Below, in pieces: positions 6,761-12,290 of a stretch of DNA of 12,290 bases. The notes under the pieces are model-generated. The model saw only the letters and a program-made list of their open reading frames with translations, was not told where the DNA came from and did not search any database. Each line of letters opens with the position of its first letter. The first letter of the stretch is position 1. Origin of the DNA: Actinomycetota bacterium (GTDB lineage: Bacteria; Actinomycetota; Actinomycetes; UBA12327); assembly GCA_026392555.1 (NCBI GenBank), contig JAPLBW010000041.1, forward strand, positions 1 to 12,290, in the 5' to 3' direction. Both the position numbers and the translations under genes were made by a program.

Positions 6761-6765
6761 ACATC

Positions 6766-9273
6766 ATGTTCGAGAGGTTTACCGACCGGGCCCGCCGTGT
6801 GGTGGTCTTGGCTCAAGAAGAAGCCCGCATGCTCAACCACAACTACATCGGAACTGAGCACATCCTCCTGGGTCTGATTCATGAAGGCGAAGGCGTCGCT
6901 GCCAAGTCACTGGAGTCGTTGGGCATTTCTCTTGAGGCTGTGCGCAGCCAAGTGGAGGAGATCATTGGTCAAGGCCAACAAGCTCCCAGCGGACACATTC
7001 CTTTTACTCCGCGTGCGAAGAAAGTTCTTGAACTGTCGTTGCGTGAAGCCCTGCAACTTGGCCACAACTACATCGGCACCGAACACATCCTCTTGGGTTT
7101 GATTCGTGAAGGCGATGGTGTAGCAGCACAGGTTCTGGTCAAGCTCGGCGCAGACCTGAACCGCGTCCGCCAACAAGTCATTCAGTTGCTGTCCGGGTAC
7201 CAAGGCAAGGAACCAGCCGCCTCCGGTGGTCCAGCCGAAGGCACGCCCTCCACCTCATTGGTCTTGGATCAGTTTGGTCGCAACCTCACCCAAGCTGCCC
7301 GCGAAGGCAAACTGGACCCCGTTATTGGCCGGGAAAAGGAAATCGAGCGCGTGATGCAGGTGCTCTCGCGTCGTACCAAGAACAACCCCGTCCTCATCGG
7401 TGAGCCCGGTGTGGGCAAGACCGCCGTCGTTGAAGGACTGGCCCAAGCCATCGTGAAGGGTGAAGTACCCGAGACGTTGAAGGACAAGCACCTCTACACG
7501 CTGGACCTTGGTGCTCTGGTGGCTGGTAGCCGTTACCGCGGAGACTTCGAAGAGCGTTTGAAGAAAGTGCTCAAGGAAATTCGCACTCGCGGCGACATCG
7601 TTTTGTTCATTGACGAACTGCACACCCTCGTGGGTGCTGGCGCGGCTGAAGGTGCGATTGATGCAGCGTCCATTCTCAAGCCCATGTTGGCTCGTGGTGA
7701 GTTGCAGACCATCGGTGCCACCACGCTGGATGAATACCGCAAGCACTTGGAAAAGGACGCCGCTCTCGAGCGTCGTTTCCAGCCCATCCAGGTACAAGAG
7801 CCTTCGTTGGCCCACACCATTGAAATCTTGAAGGGCTTGCGCGACCGCTACGAGGCCCACCACCGCGTATCCATCACCGACGAGGCCTTGGTCGCTGCTG
7901 CCACCTTGGCTGATCGCTACATTTCTGACCGCTTCTTGCCAGACAAGGCGATTGACCTCATCGACGAGGCTGGCTCGCGCATGCGTATTCGTCGCATGAC
8001 GGCACCGCCGGACTTGCGTGAGTTTGATGAGCGCATCGCTAACGTGCGACGCGAAAAGGAATCAGCAATCGATGGGCAGGACTTTGAAAAGGCTGCCGCG
8101 CTGCGCGACACCGAAAAGAACTTGCTGCTCGAAAAGGCTGAGCGTGAGCGGGAATGGAAGGCCGGCGACATGGACGTCGCCGCTGTCGTGGATGAGGAAC
8201 TGATTGCCGAAGTGTTGGCAATTGCGACCGGCATCCCGGTCTTCAAGTTGACCGAAGAAGAATCCCAACGTCTGTTGCAGATGGAAAGCGAACTGCACAA
8301 GCGCGTCATTGGCCAAGAGCAAGCCATTAAGGCTTTGTCGCAGGCCATTCGCCGTACTCGTGCGGGCTTGAAGGACCCCAAGCGTCCAGGCGGATCGTTC
8401 ATCTTCGCTGGTCCATCGGGTGTGGGTAAGACCGAACTAGCCAAGACCTTGGCGGAGTTCCTCTTTGGCGACGAAGACTCCTTGATTCAGCTCGACATGT
8501 CCGAGTTCAGCGAAAAGCACACTGTTTCTCGCCTCTTCGGATCACCTCCCGGCTACGTCGGTTACGACGAGGGTGGCCAGCTGACCGAGAAGGTGCGTCG
8601 CAAGCCGTTCTCTGTGGTCTTGTTTGACGAGGTCGAGAAGGCACACCCCGACATCTTCAACTCGCTGTTGCAAATCCTTGAAGACGGTCGTTTGACCGAC
8701 AGTCAAGGTCGTGTCGTTGACTTCAAGAACACCGTCATCATCATGACGACCAACTTGGGCACGCGTGATATTTCCAAGGGCTTTGGAATGGGCTTTGCCG
8801 CTTCTGGCGACACCCAGTCGTCCTACGAACGGCTGAAGGCCAAGGTCAACGACGAACTCAAGCAACACTTCCGCCCTGAGTTCCTCAACCGCATTGATGA
8901 CACCGTGGTTTTCCACCAGTTGAGTGAAGCCGAAATCGTTCAGATTGTTGATCTGATGATCGCCAAGCTTGATGCCCGCATGCAGGACAAGGACATGGCG
9001 ATTGACCTCACCGTTGCTGCCAAGGCTCGGTTGGCCGCACGTGGCTATGACCCGGTCATGGGCGCTCGTCCGCTACGTCGCACGATTCAACGCGATATTG
9101 AGGATGAACTTTCCGAAAAGATCTTGTTCGGCGAGCTGCGCCCCGGCCAGATTGTGTTGGTTGACGTTGCGGGTGAGGGCGAGGATGCCCACTTCACCTT
9201 TACCGGCACCACTAAGGGCGAAATGCCAGACCTGCCACCGGTTGAAACCGCAGAAAGCGGCTCTGCGGAGTAG
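6766..9273 (+). CDS. clpC: ATP-dependent Clp protease ATPase subunit ClpC
   Basis: ClpC is a hexameric AAA+ unfoldase that feeds substrates to ClpP. The 835-residue protein has two Clp-N repeats at 1-144, each with NYIGTEHILLGLI (26-38 and 101-113). In D1, Walker A GEPGVGKT is at 212-219 and Walker B VLFIDELH at 279-286. A UVR-containing middle domain (IDGQDFEKAAALRD at 435-448) separates ClpC from ClpA and ClpB. In D2, Walker A GPSGVGKT is at 549-556 and Walker B VVLFDEVEKAHP at 617-628. The ClpP-docking loop region is KGFGMGF at 671-677, and the C-terminal D2-small domain has YDPVMGARPLRRTIQ. The acidic tail ends ETAESGSAE. The length is normal and all nucleotide-binding motifs are intact. 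It stops 2 nt before the convergent mutY. Regulation by ClgR is suggested by the upstream box. Confidence 0.98.
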   Translation: MFERFTDRARRVVVLAQEEARMLNHNYIGTEHILLGLIHEGEGVAAKSLESLGISLEAVRSQVEEIIGQGQQAPSGHIPFTPRAKKVLELSLREALQLGHNYIGTEHILLGLIREGDGVAAQVLVKLGADLNRVRQQVIQLLSGYQGKEPAASGGPAEGTPSTSLVLDQFGRNLTQAAREGKLDPVIGREKEIERVMQVLSRRTKNNPVLIGEPGVGKTAVVEGLAQAIVKGEVPETLKDKHLYTLDLGALVAGSRYRGDFEERLKKVLKEIRTRGDIVLFIDELHTLVGAGAAEGAIDAASILKPMLARGELQTIGATTLDEYRKHLEKDAALERRFQPIQVQEPSLAHTIEILKGLRDRYEAHHRVSITDEALVAAATLADRYISDRFLPDKAIDLIDEAGSRMRIRRMTAPPDLREFDERIANVRREKESAIDGQDFEKAAALRDTEKNLLLEKAEREREWKAGDMDVAAVVDEELIAEVLAIATGIPVFKLTEEESQRLLQMESELHKRVIGQEQAIKALSQAIRRTRAGLKDPKRPGGSFIFAGPSGVGKTELAKTLAEFLFGDEDSLIQLDMSEFSEKHTVSRLFGSPPGYVGYDEGGQLTEKVRRKPFSVVLFDEVEKAHPDIFNSLLQILEDGRLTDSQGRVVDFKNTVIIMTTNLGTRDISKGFGMGFAASGDTQSSYERLKAKVNDELKQHFRPEFLNRIDDTVVFHQLSEAEIVQIVDLMIAKLDARMQDKDMAIDLTVAAKARLAARGYDPVMGARPLRRTIQRDIEDELSEKILFGELRPGQIVLVDVAGEGEDAHFTFTGTTKGEMPDLPPVETAESGSAE
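9248..9268. terminator. Hairpin at the clpC/mutY junction, possibly a two-way terminator
   Basis: CCGCAGA and TCTGCGG form a perfect 7-bp stem around a 7-nt loop, inside the last codons of clpC and just past the mutY stop on the other strand. On the minus strand the stem is followed by TTTC; on the plus strand no U-run follows. With only 2 nt between the convergent stops, a terminator would have to overlap coding sequence. Confidence 0.35.
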
Positions 9274-9275
9274 CC

Positions 9276-10160
9276 CTACGCGGGTAAGGCAAAAGTGCCA
9301 TCTGCACGGACGTCAATCAGCCCATCGGCGACCAACGAATCCAAGGCACGCGCGCGTTGTGCGGGCTTGGGCCAGGCCTGGTTGAGTTGTTCTAATTCAA
9401 CGGGACCGGCGCTATTTCTCACAACTGCTAACAGTTGGCCGCGGCATTGACGGTCGGTGCCTTCGTAGGTCTGACCCTTACGCGCCGGCCCTTGCCATTC
9501 GGGCTTTCCGTTTAACCGCCACCTGCACTGGGTGCGGATGGGGCAGGCATCGCATTGCGGCGAACGTGAGGTGCATACCAAAGCGCCGAGTTCCATCACG
9601 GCGGCGCTGAGTCGGGCTGAGGCATGAGGATCAGTAGGTAAGAGTTTGTCCGCTCGCTCGCGCTCTCGTGCAGTGATGCTGGTGGTCATAGCAAATTGCA
9701 CTCCGTCGAACACTCGTGCGTGCACTCTTCGCACGTTCGTATCCAACACTGCGCAACGTTGTTGGAAGGCAAAGGCCGCGATGGCGGCAGCGGTGTATTC
9801 ACCCACCCCGGGTAAGGATCGCAACTGGGGGAGAGTGGACGGAATCTCGCCACCAAATTGTTCGTCACACAGCACCGCAGTGGCGTGGAGTCGCAGCGCA
9901 CGACGGGGATAGCCCAGCCGCCCCCACATCACGATGGCTTCGCCAGGAGTGGCGCTGGCGAGTGCGCTAGGTGTGGGCCATCGCTTCATCCATTGCGCAA
10001 AGGGTTCCAACACTCGGCTCACAGGGGTCTGTTGGAGCATAAATTCACTCACGACCACGGCCCAGGGGCTTGCTCCCCGCCAGGGGAGGTCGCGCTCGGC
10101 GTGATCAAACCACTCGAGGAGGCTTGATCGCACGTCACGAGTGGTTTTAGGCGTGAGCAC
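9276..10160 (-). CDS. mutY: A/G-specific adenine DNA glycosylase
   Basis: MutY removes adenine mispaired with 8-oxoguanine or guanine, preventing oxidative G-to-T changes. Residues here count from the upstream GTG at 10169. The HhH-GPD fold is clear: SEFMLQQTPVSRV at 41-53 with catalytic Glu42, helix-hairpin-helix LPGVGEYTA at 119-127, and AVLDTNVRRVHARVF at 140-154 with Asp143. A [4Fe-4S] cluster uses Cys199, 206, 209 and 215 (C-x6-C-x2-C-x5-C). The tail after about 230 is short and looks like a small winged-helix segment (RALDSLVADGLIDV) rather than the MutT-like 8-oxoG-recognition domain of E. coli MutY. GTG at 10160 is chosen because TAGCGT (10173-10168) lies 7 nt upstream, giving a leaderless start and 294 residues; GTG 10169 would add three residues but overlaps that box. 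Confidence 0.95.
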   Translation of the reverse strand: MLTPKTTRDVRSSLLEWFDHAERDLPWRGASPWAVVVSEFMLQQTPVSRVLEPFAQWMKRWPTPSALASATPGEAIVMWGRLGYPRRALRLHATAVLCDEQFGGEIPSTLPQLRSLPGVGEYTAAAIAAFAFQQRCAVLDTNVRRVHARVFDGVQFAMTTSITARERERADKLLPTDPHASARLSAAVMELGALVCTSRSPQCDACPIRTQCRWRLNGKPEWQGPARKGQTYEGTDRQCRGQLLAVVRNSAGPVELEQLNQAWPKPAQRARALDSLVADGLIDVRADGTFALPA

Positions 10161-10167
10161 GGGCTCC

Positions 10168-10195
10168 ACGCTAGGGGATCTGGGCTTTTACGCAA
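10168..10195 (-). promoter_or_regulatory. Predicted leaderless promoter of mutY
   Basis: On the minus strand, TTGCGT (10195-10190) as -35 and TAGCGT (10173-10168) as -10 are separated by 16 bp. The -10 box ends 7 nt before GTG at 10160. This is the best complete -35/-10 pair in the window and decides the mutY start. It lies in the 78-nt divergent gap shared with the membrane-protein gene. Confidence 0.5.
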
Positions 10196-10225
10196 CCACA
10201 GTGCCCTGTGCGGGTTTGCCCTCTC

Positions 10226-10231
10226 TACTGT
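10226..10231 (+). promoter_or_regulatory. Predicted -10 box of the membrane-protein gene (leaderless)
   Basis: TACTGT fits TANNNT and ends 7 nt before GTG at 10239, with no Shine-Dalgarno between. It excludes the GTG at 10230, which overlaps the box. No convincing -35 was seen. Confidence 0.45.
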
Positions 10232-10238
10232 GTTACCC

Positions 10239-10892
10239 GTGTCCTCCCTGCTCAATCCCGTAGGTGATAAGCCGGCGCGCGTGTATTGGCGCCGCCGCAT
10301 AGAAATTCTCGTGGCGCTGGTCATCCTTGTTCTGTTTGTTGGCAAGGCATGCGGCGGCGGTAGCCAGCCCGTTGCCGACAACACACCAATCCCCGCGGTG
10401 ACGACCACGAGTTCGGCCACTCCGACGCCGTCGGCTTCGGCAGCCGTGAGCGCATCACCGACCTCCTCACCTATTCCTTCTGTTGCCCAAATCCCAGCCA
10501 AGGGCGAATGCGAGGACTCTCAGGTACGCGTTTATGTCACCGCCGAAGGCTTGGAGAACCCAGTCGGTGAAACGGTTCTGTTGCGCTTTGTCGTGGCGAC
10601 GAACAGCGACACGACGTGCTTGCGCGATGTGGGTGGCTCACGAAATGAAGTGCGAATTACCTCTGCCAGTGGGAGCCGCATCTGGTCATCGGATGATTGC
10701 AACCCCGGTGGCGCCGCCAATGTCCGCCCAATTTCGAAGTCTTCGCCTTATGCGGTGACGGTGGAATGGAACGGAAAAGTCAGCAAGCCTGGCTGCAGCG
10801 GATCAAAGCCAGTGGCATCAAAGGGTTCGTATGCAGTCGTAGCGCGCAATGGCGATGTGAAGAGTCAGCCAGAGCCACTGATCGTGAACTAG
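10239..10892 (+). CDS. Membrane-anchored protein with Ser/Thr/Pro linker and extracytoplasmic Cys-containing domain, function unknown
   Basis: I do not recognise a named function. The 217-residue product has a short basic N-terminus (ARVYWRRR at 13-20) and a single hydrophobic segment at about 21-36, typical of a signal anchor. A low-complexity Ser/Thr/Pro/Ala linker at about 43-88 could span the cell wall. An outer domain at about 90-217 carries Cys91, Cys127, Cys154 and Cys186, which could form two disulfides. Its beta-rich pattern ending VEWNGKVSKPGC...GSYAVVARNG hints at an Ig-like sandwich. Cys38 after GKA is a poor lipobox, with Gly at -3, so lipidation is doubtful. A membrane protein in the same place beside disA is known in mycobacteria (Rv3587c, from memory). 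The gene is divergent from mutY and ends 5 nt before the convergent disA stop. Confidence 0.8.
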   Translation: MSSLLNPVGDKPARVYWRRRIEILVALVILVLFVGKACGGGSQPVADNTPIPAVTTTSSATPTPSASAAVSASPTSSPIPSVAQIPAKGECEDSQVRVYVTAEGLENPVGETVLLRFVVATNSDTTCLRDVGGSRNEVRITSASGSRIWSSDDCNPGGAANVRPISKSSPYAVTVEWNGKVSKPGCSGSKPVASKGSYAVVARNGDVKSQPEPLIVN

Positions 10893-10897
10893 GGCTG

Positions 10898-11977
10898 TTA
10901 GACGTAACGCTCAAGGATTGACGAGTCGGCTAAGCGGGACAACCCTTCGCGTACGGTACGTGCTCGGTTTTCACCGACACCTTCCACGGCCTGCAAGTCA
11001 TCAATGCTGGCGCCCAGCATCTTTTGCAAGGAGCCGAAGTGCTCGACGATGCGCTCGGCAACCGGGGCAGGTAGCCGCTGAACCTTGGAAAGCAGTCGGA
11101 ACCCGCGCGGGCTGAGCGGGAGTTCGAGGTCGGTGCCTGGGTGCCCCAGGGCCTTGGCGACCAAGCTGAAGTCGAGGAGCTCCTCGGCCGAGAGCTCAGC
11201 CAAGGCGTCAAGTGTGGCCTGAAGTTTGCGGCTGCGCTTGCCAGTTCCAGGCAGGTAGTCACGGGCGATGAACTCGCGTTCGTTATCCATGCCGGCAGAG
11301 ATCTCATCATGCTGGAGCGCCAACAAGCGCCCGTCGACTCCGAGTTCAATGATGTAACCACGAATTTCAGCCGCGATACGCAGCACCATTTCAATGCGCT
11401 GTGCGACTACGGCAACATCTCGGATGGTGACGAAGTCGTCAATCTCCAAAGCCGTCAGGTTTCCCGCTACTTCATTGAAGCGCTGCTTGTAACGCTCGAG
11501 CGTAGCTAGAGCTTGGTTTGCACGAGACAAAATGATGTTTGAATCCTCAAGCACGTAGCGACGACCAGCAACATAGATGGCGATCATCTGCATCGACTGT
11601 GAAACCGAGATGACCGGGTAACCCGTTTGCTTGGCTAATCGCTCGGCCGTGCGGTGGCGGGTTCCTGTTTCATCAGTGGTGATGCCAGGGTCGGGCACGA
11701 GCTGAGTGTTGGCCCACAAAATGGTTGATGCAGCCGAGTCGATGACCATTGCCGCGTCCATCTTGGCGAGTTCGCGCAGTTGCTGTGGTGAGAACGGCAC
11801 GTCCAGTGCAAAGCCACCACTGAGCAGACTGTCCAAACTCTTGTCGTAACCAAAGACGATCAGAGCGCCCGTGCGGCCGCGCAAAATACGCTCAAGGCCA
11901 TCGCGCAATTCAGTTCCGGGAGCAACAGCGGCAAGGGTTTCGCGAAGGACTTGTTCTTGGTCGATGTCACCGGCCAC
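10898..11977 (-). CDS. disA: DNA integrity scanning protein DisA (diadenylate cyclase)
   Basis: DisA makes cyclic di-AMP from two ATP and binds branched DNA, tying c-di-AMP to DNA integrity. The 359-residue octamer-forming protein has an N-terminal diadenylate cyclase domain at about 10-150 with TGALIVFGY at 36-44, NTQLVPDPGI at 90-99 and the ATP-binding GTRHRTAER at 105-113. A helical linker follows at 150-290, then a C-terminal helix-hairpin-helix DNA-binding domain (LPAPVAERIVEHFGSLQKML at 302-321, VEGVGENRA at 331-339). The metal-binding motif normally DGA reads Asp74-Ala75-Ala76, from codons GAC GCG GCA. The start is GTG at 11977-11975, with AAGGA at 11991-11987 9 nt upstream. radA, often next to disA, is not adjacent upstream. 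Confidence 0.95.
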   Translation of the reverse strand: MAGDIDQEQVLRETLAAVAPGTELRDGLERILRGRTGALIVFGYDKSLDSLLSGGFALDVPFSPQQLRELAKMDAAMVIDSAASTILWANTQLVPDPGITTDETGTRHRTAERLAKQTGYPVISVSQSMQMIAIYVAGRRYVLEDSNIILSRANQALATLERYKQRFNEVAGNLTALEIDDFVTIRDVAVVAQRIEMVLRIAAEIRGYIIELGVDGRLLALQHDEISAGMDNEREFIARDYLPGTGKRSRKLQATLDALAELSAEELLDFSLVAKALGHPGTDLELPLSPRGFRLLSKVQRLPAPVAERIVEHFGSLQKMLGASIDDLQAVEGVGENRARTVREGLSRLADSSILERYV

Positions 11978-12024
11978 GATGGTGGGTCCTTCCCCTGTGC
12001 TGTGCCTTGCATTCCGTGTGTTGG

Positions 12025-12030
12025 ACTATA
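12025..12030 (-). promoter_or_regulatory. Predicted -10 box of disA
   Basis: On the minus strand TATAGT at 12030-12025 is a near-ideal -10 box. It would start transcription near 12018, leaving a leader of about 40 nt that contains the AAGGA ribosome site. No clear -35 box was found. The promoter lies in the 99-nt divergent gap shared with the split-barrel gene. Confidence 0.5.
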
Positions 12031-12076
12031 GCCCTCGGATGCTGGTGGGTTCGACTCGGATGAAAGGAAATCCTCA

Positions 12077-12290
12077 ATGACTTCGTGGGCGGATTTTGTG
12101 AGCCAAGCTCCGCAATTGAGTGCCTATATGCAACATCGAATCAGTGACGATGCCACGGGACGCATCACCTACGTCGCGACGGTGCGCAAGGACGGTGGCC
12201 CGCGGGTACACCCGGTCAAGGTCTTCCCTGCCGGCGATGGGCTGTTTCTGTACATGTACCCCGAGTCCCCAAAAGGACTGGACCTGCAAC
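12077..12290 (+). CDS. PNPOx-like FMN-binding split-barrel protein, N-terminal part (runs off window)
   Basis: The first 71 residues are visible. After a short helix (MTSWADFVSQAPQL), the segment ITYVATVRKDGGPRVHPVKV, then LFLYMYPESPKGLDL, follows the pattern of the pyridoxamine-phosphate-oxidase-like split-barrel superfamily (YLATVRxDGxPRVxPV, then a SPKxxDL-type element). These proteins bind FMN or F420 and act on varied substrates, so the exact activity cannot be assigned, and classical pyridoxamine oxidase (PdxH) is not implied. The ATG at 12077 has GAAAGGA at 12062-12068, 8 nt upstream. The gene is divergent from disA. The 3' end is outside the window. Confidence 0.8.
   Translation, partial: MTSWADFVSQAPQLSAYMQHRISDDATGRITYVATVRKDGGPRVHPVKVFPAGDGLFLYMYPESPKGLDLQ

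Noticed and set aside
6598..6882. Minus-strand frame covering the heliorhodopsin-clpC gap
   Set aside because: It overlaps the clpC ribosome site and N-terminus, has no domain-like sequence, and the gap is better explained as a promoter region.
7255..7863. Long antisense reading frame across clpC (202 codons), with others across disA and nadB
   Set aside because: Antisense shadow frames are expected opposite strongly biased coding sequence; the encoded products resemble no family and have no start signals.
10348..10354. Possible lipoprotein cysteine after GKA in the membrane protein
   Set aside because: The -3 position is Gly and -2 is Lys, a poor lipobox; a signal anchor explains the segment better.
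10885..10912. Small GTTA/TAAC dyad at the membrane protein/disA junction as a terminator
   Set aside because: A 4-bp stem with no U-run is too weak to call.
12060..12080. Six-codon frame ending in ATGA over the start of the split-barrel gene
   Set aside because: It overlaps the Shine-Dalgarno of the real gene, and its length is within chance.

Overview
The window looks like a chromosomal core-gene segment of an actinobacterium, probably an aquatic, uncultivated one. It is moderately GC-rich. The gene order panC-nadB-nadC-coaX-lysS-...-clpC-mutY-(membrane protein)-disA follows, from memory, the conserved Streptomyces/Mycobacterium neighbourhood. Several genes begin without a Shine-Dalgarno sequence, 6-7 nt after a TANNNT box, as is common for leaderless actinobacterial transcripts. 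Order or genus cannot be settled from this sequence. No tRNA, rRNA, CRISPR, insertion sequence or phage gene was seen.

Layout. (1) Positions 1-3687, + strand: a cofactor operon with the 3' part of panC (pantothenate), nadB and nadC (quinolinate branch of NAD synthesis) and coaX (first step of CoA synthesis). PanC and CoaX act in one pathway, NadB and NadC in another. nadC follows the nadB stop directly but has no ATG, GTG or TTG at the expected start. (2) 3711-5722, + strand: lysS, overlapped by 4 nt by an argA-type amino-acid N-acetyltransferase. (3) 5807-6601, + strand: a heliorhodopsin, the most notable gene here. It is a seven-helix retinal protein with its own short promoter region holding two 10-nt near-identical direct repeats exactly 20 bp apart. 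It sits where many actinobacteria, as I recall, carry lsr2. (4) 6766-9273, + strand: clpC, a double-AAA+ ClpP partner, preceded by a sequence matching the remembered Streptomyces ClgR box. (5) 9276-10160, - strand: mutY, convergent with clpC. (6) 10239-10892, + strand: a membrane-anchored protein with a Ser/Thr/Pro linker and a four-cysteine outer domain, divergent from mutY and convergent with disA. (7) 10898-11977, - strand: disA (c-di-AMP synthase), whose usual DGA motif reads DAA. (8) 12077 to the window end, + strand: the start of an FMN-binding split-barrel (PNPOx-like) protein.

Together these are housekeeping metabolism (NAD, CoA, lysyl-tRNA, N-acetylglutamate) followed by protein quality control (ClpC) and DNA integrity (MutY, DisA), with a light-sensing membrane protein inserted between. 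The heliorhodopsin appears to be transcribed alone. A functional link to its neighbours is possible but not shown, because most of them keep this order in genomes whether or not the rhodopsin is present. Comparisons with named family members below are from memory, not from a search.
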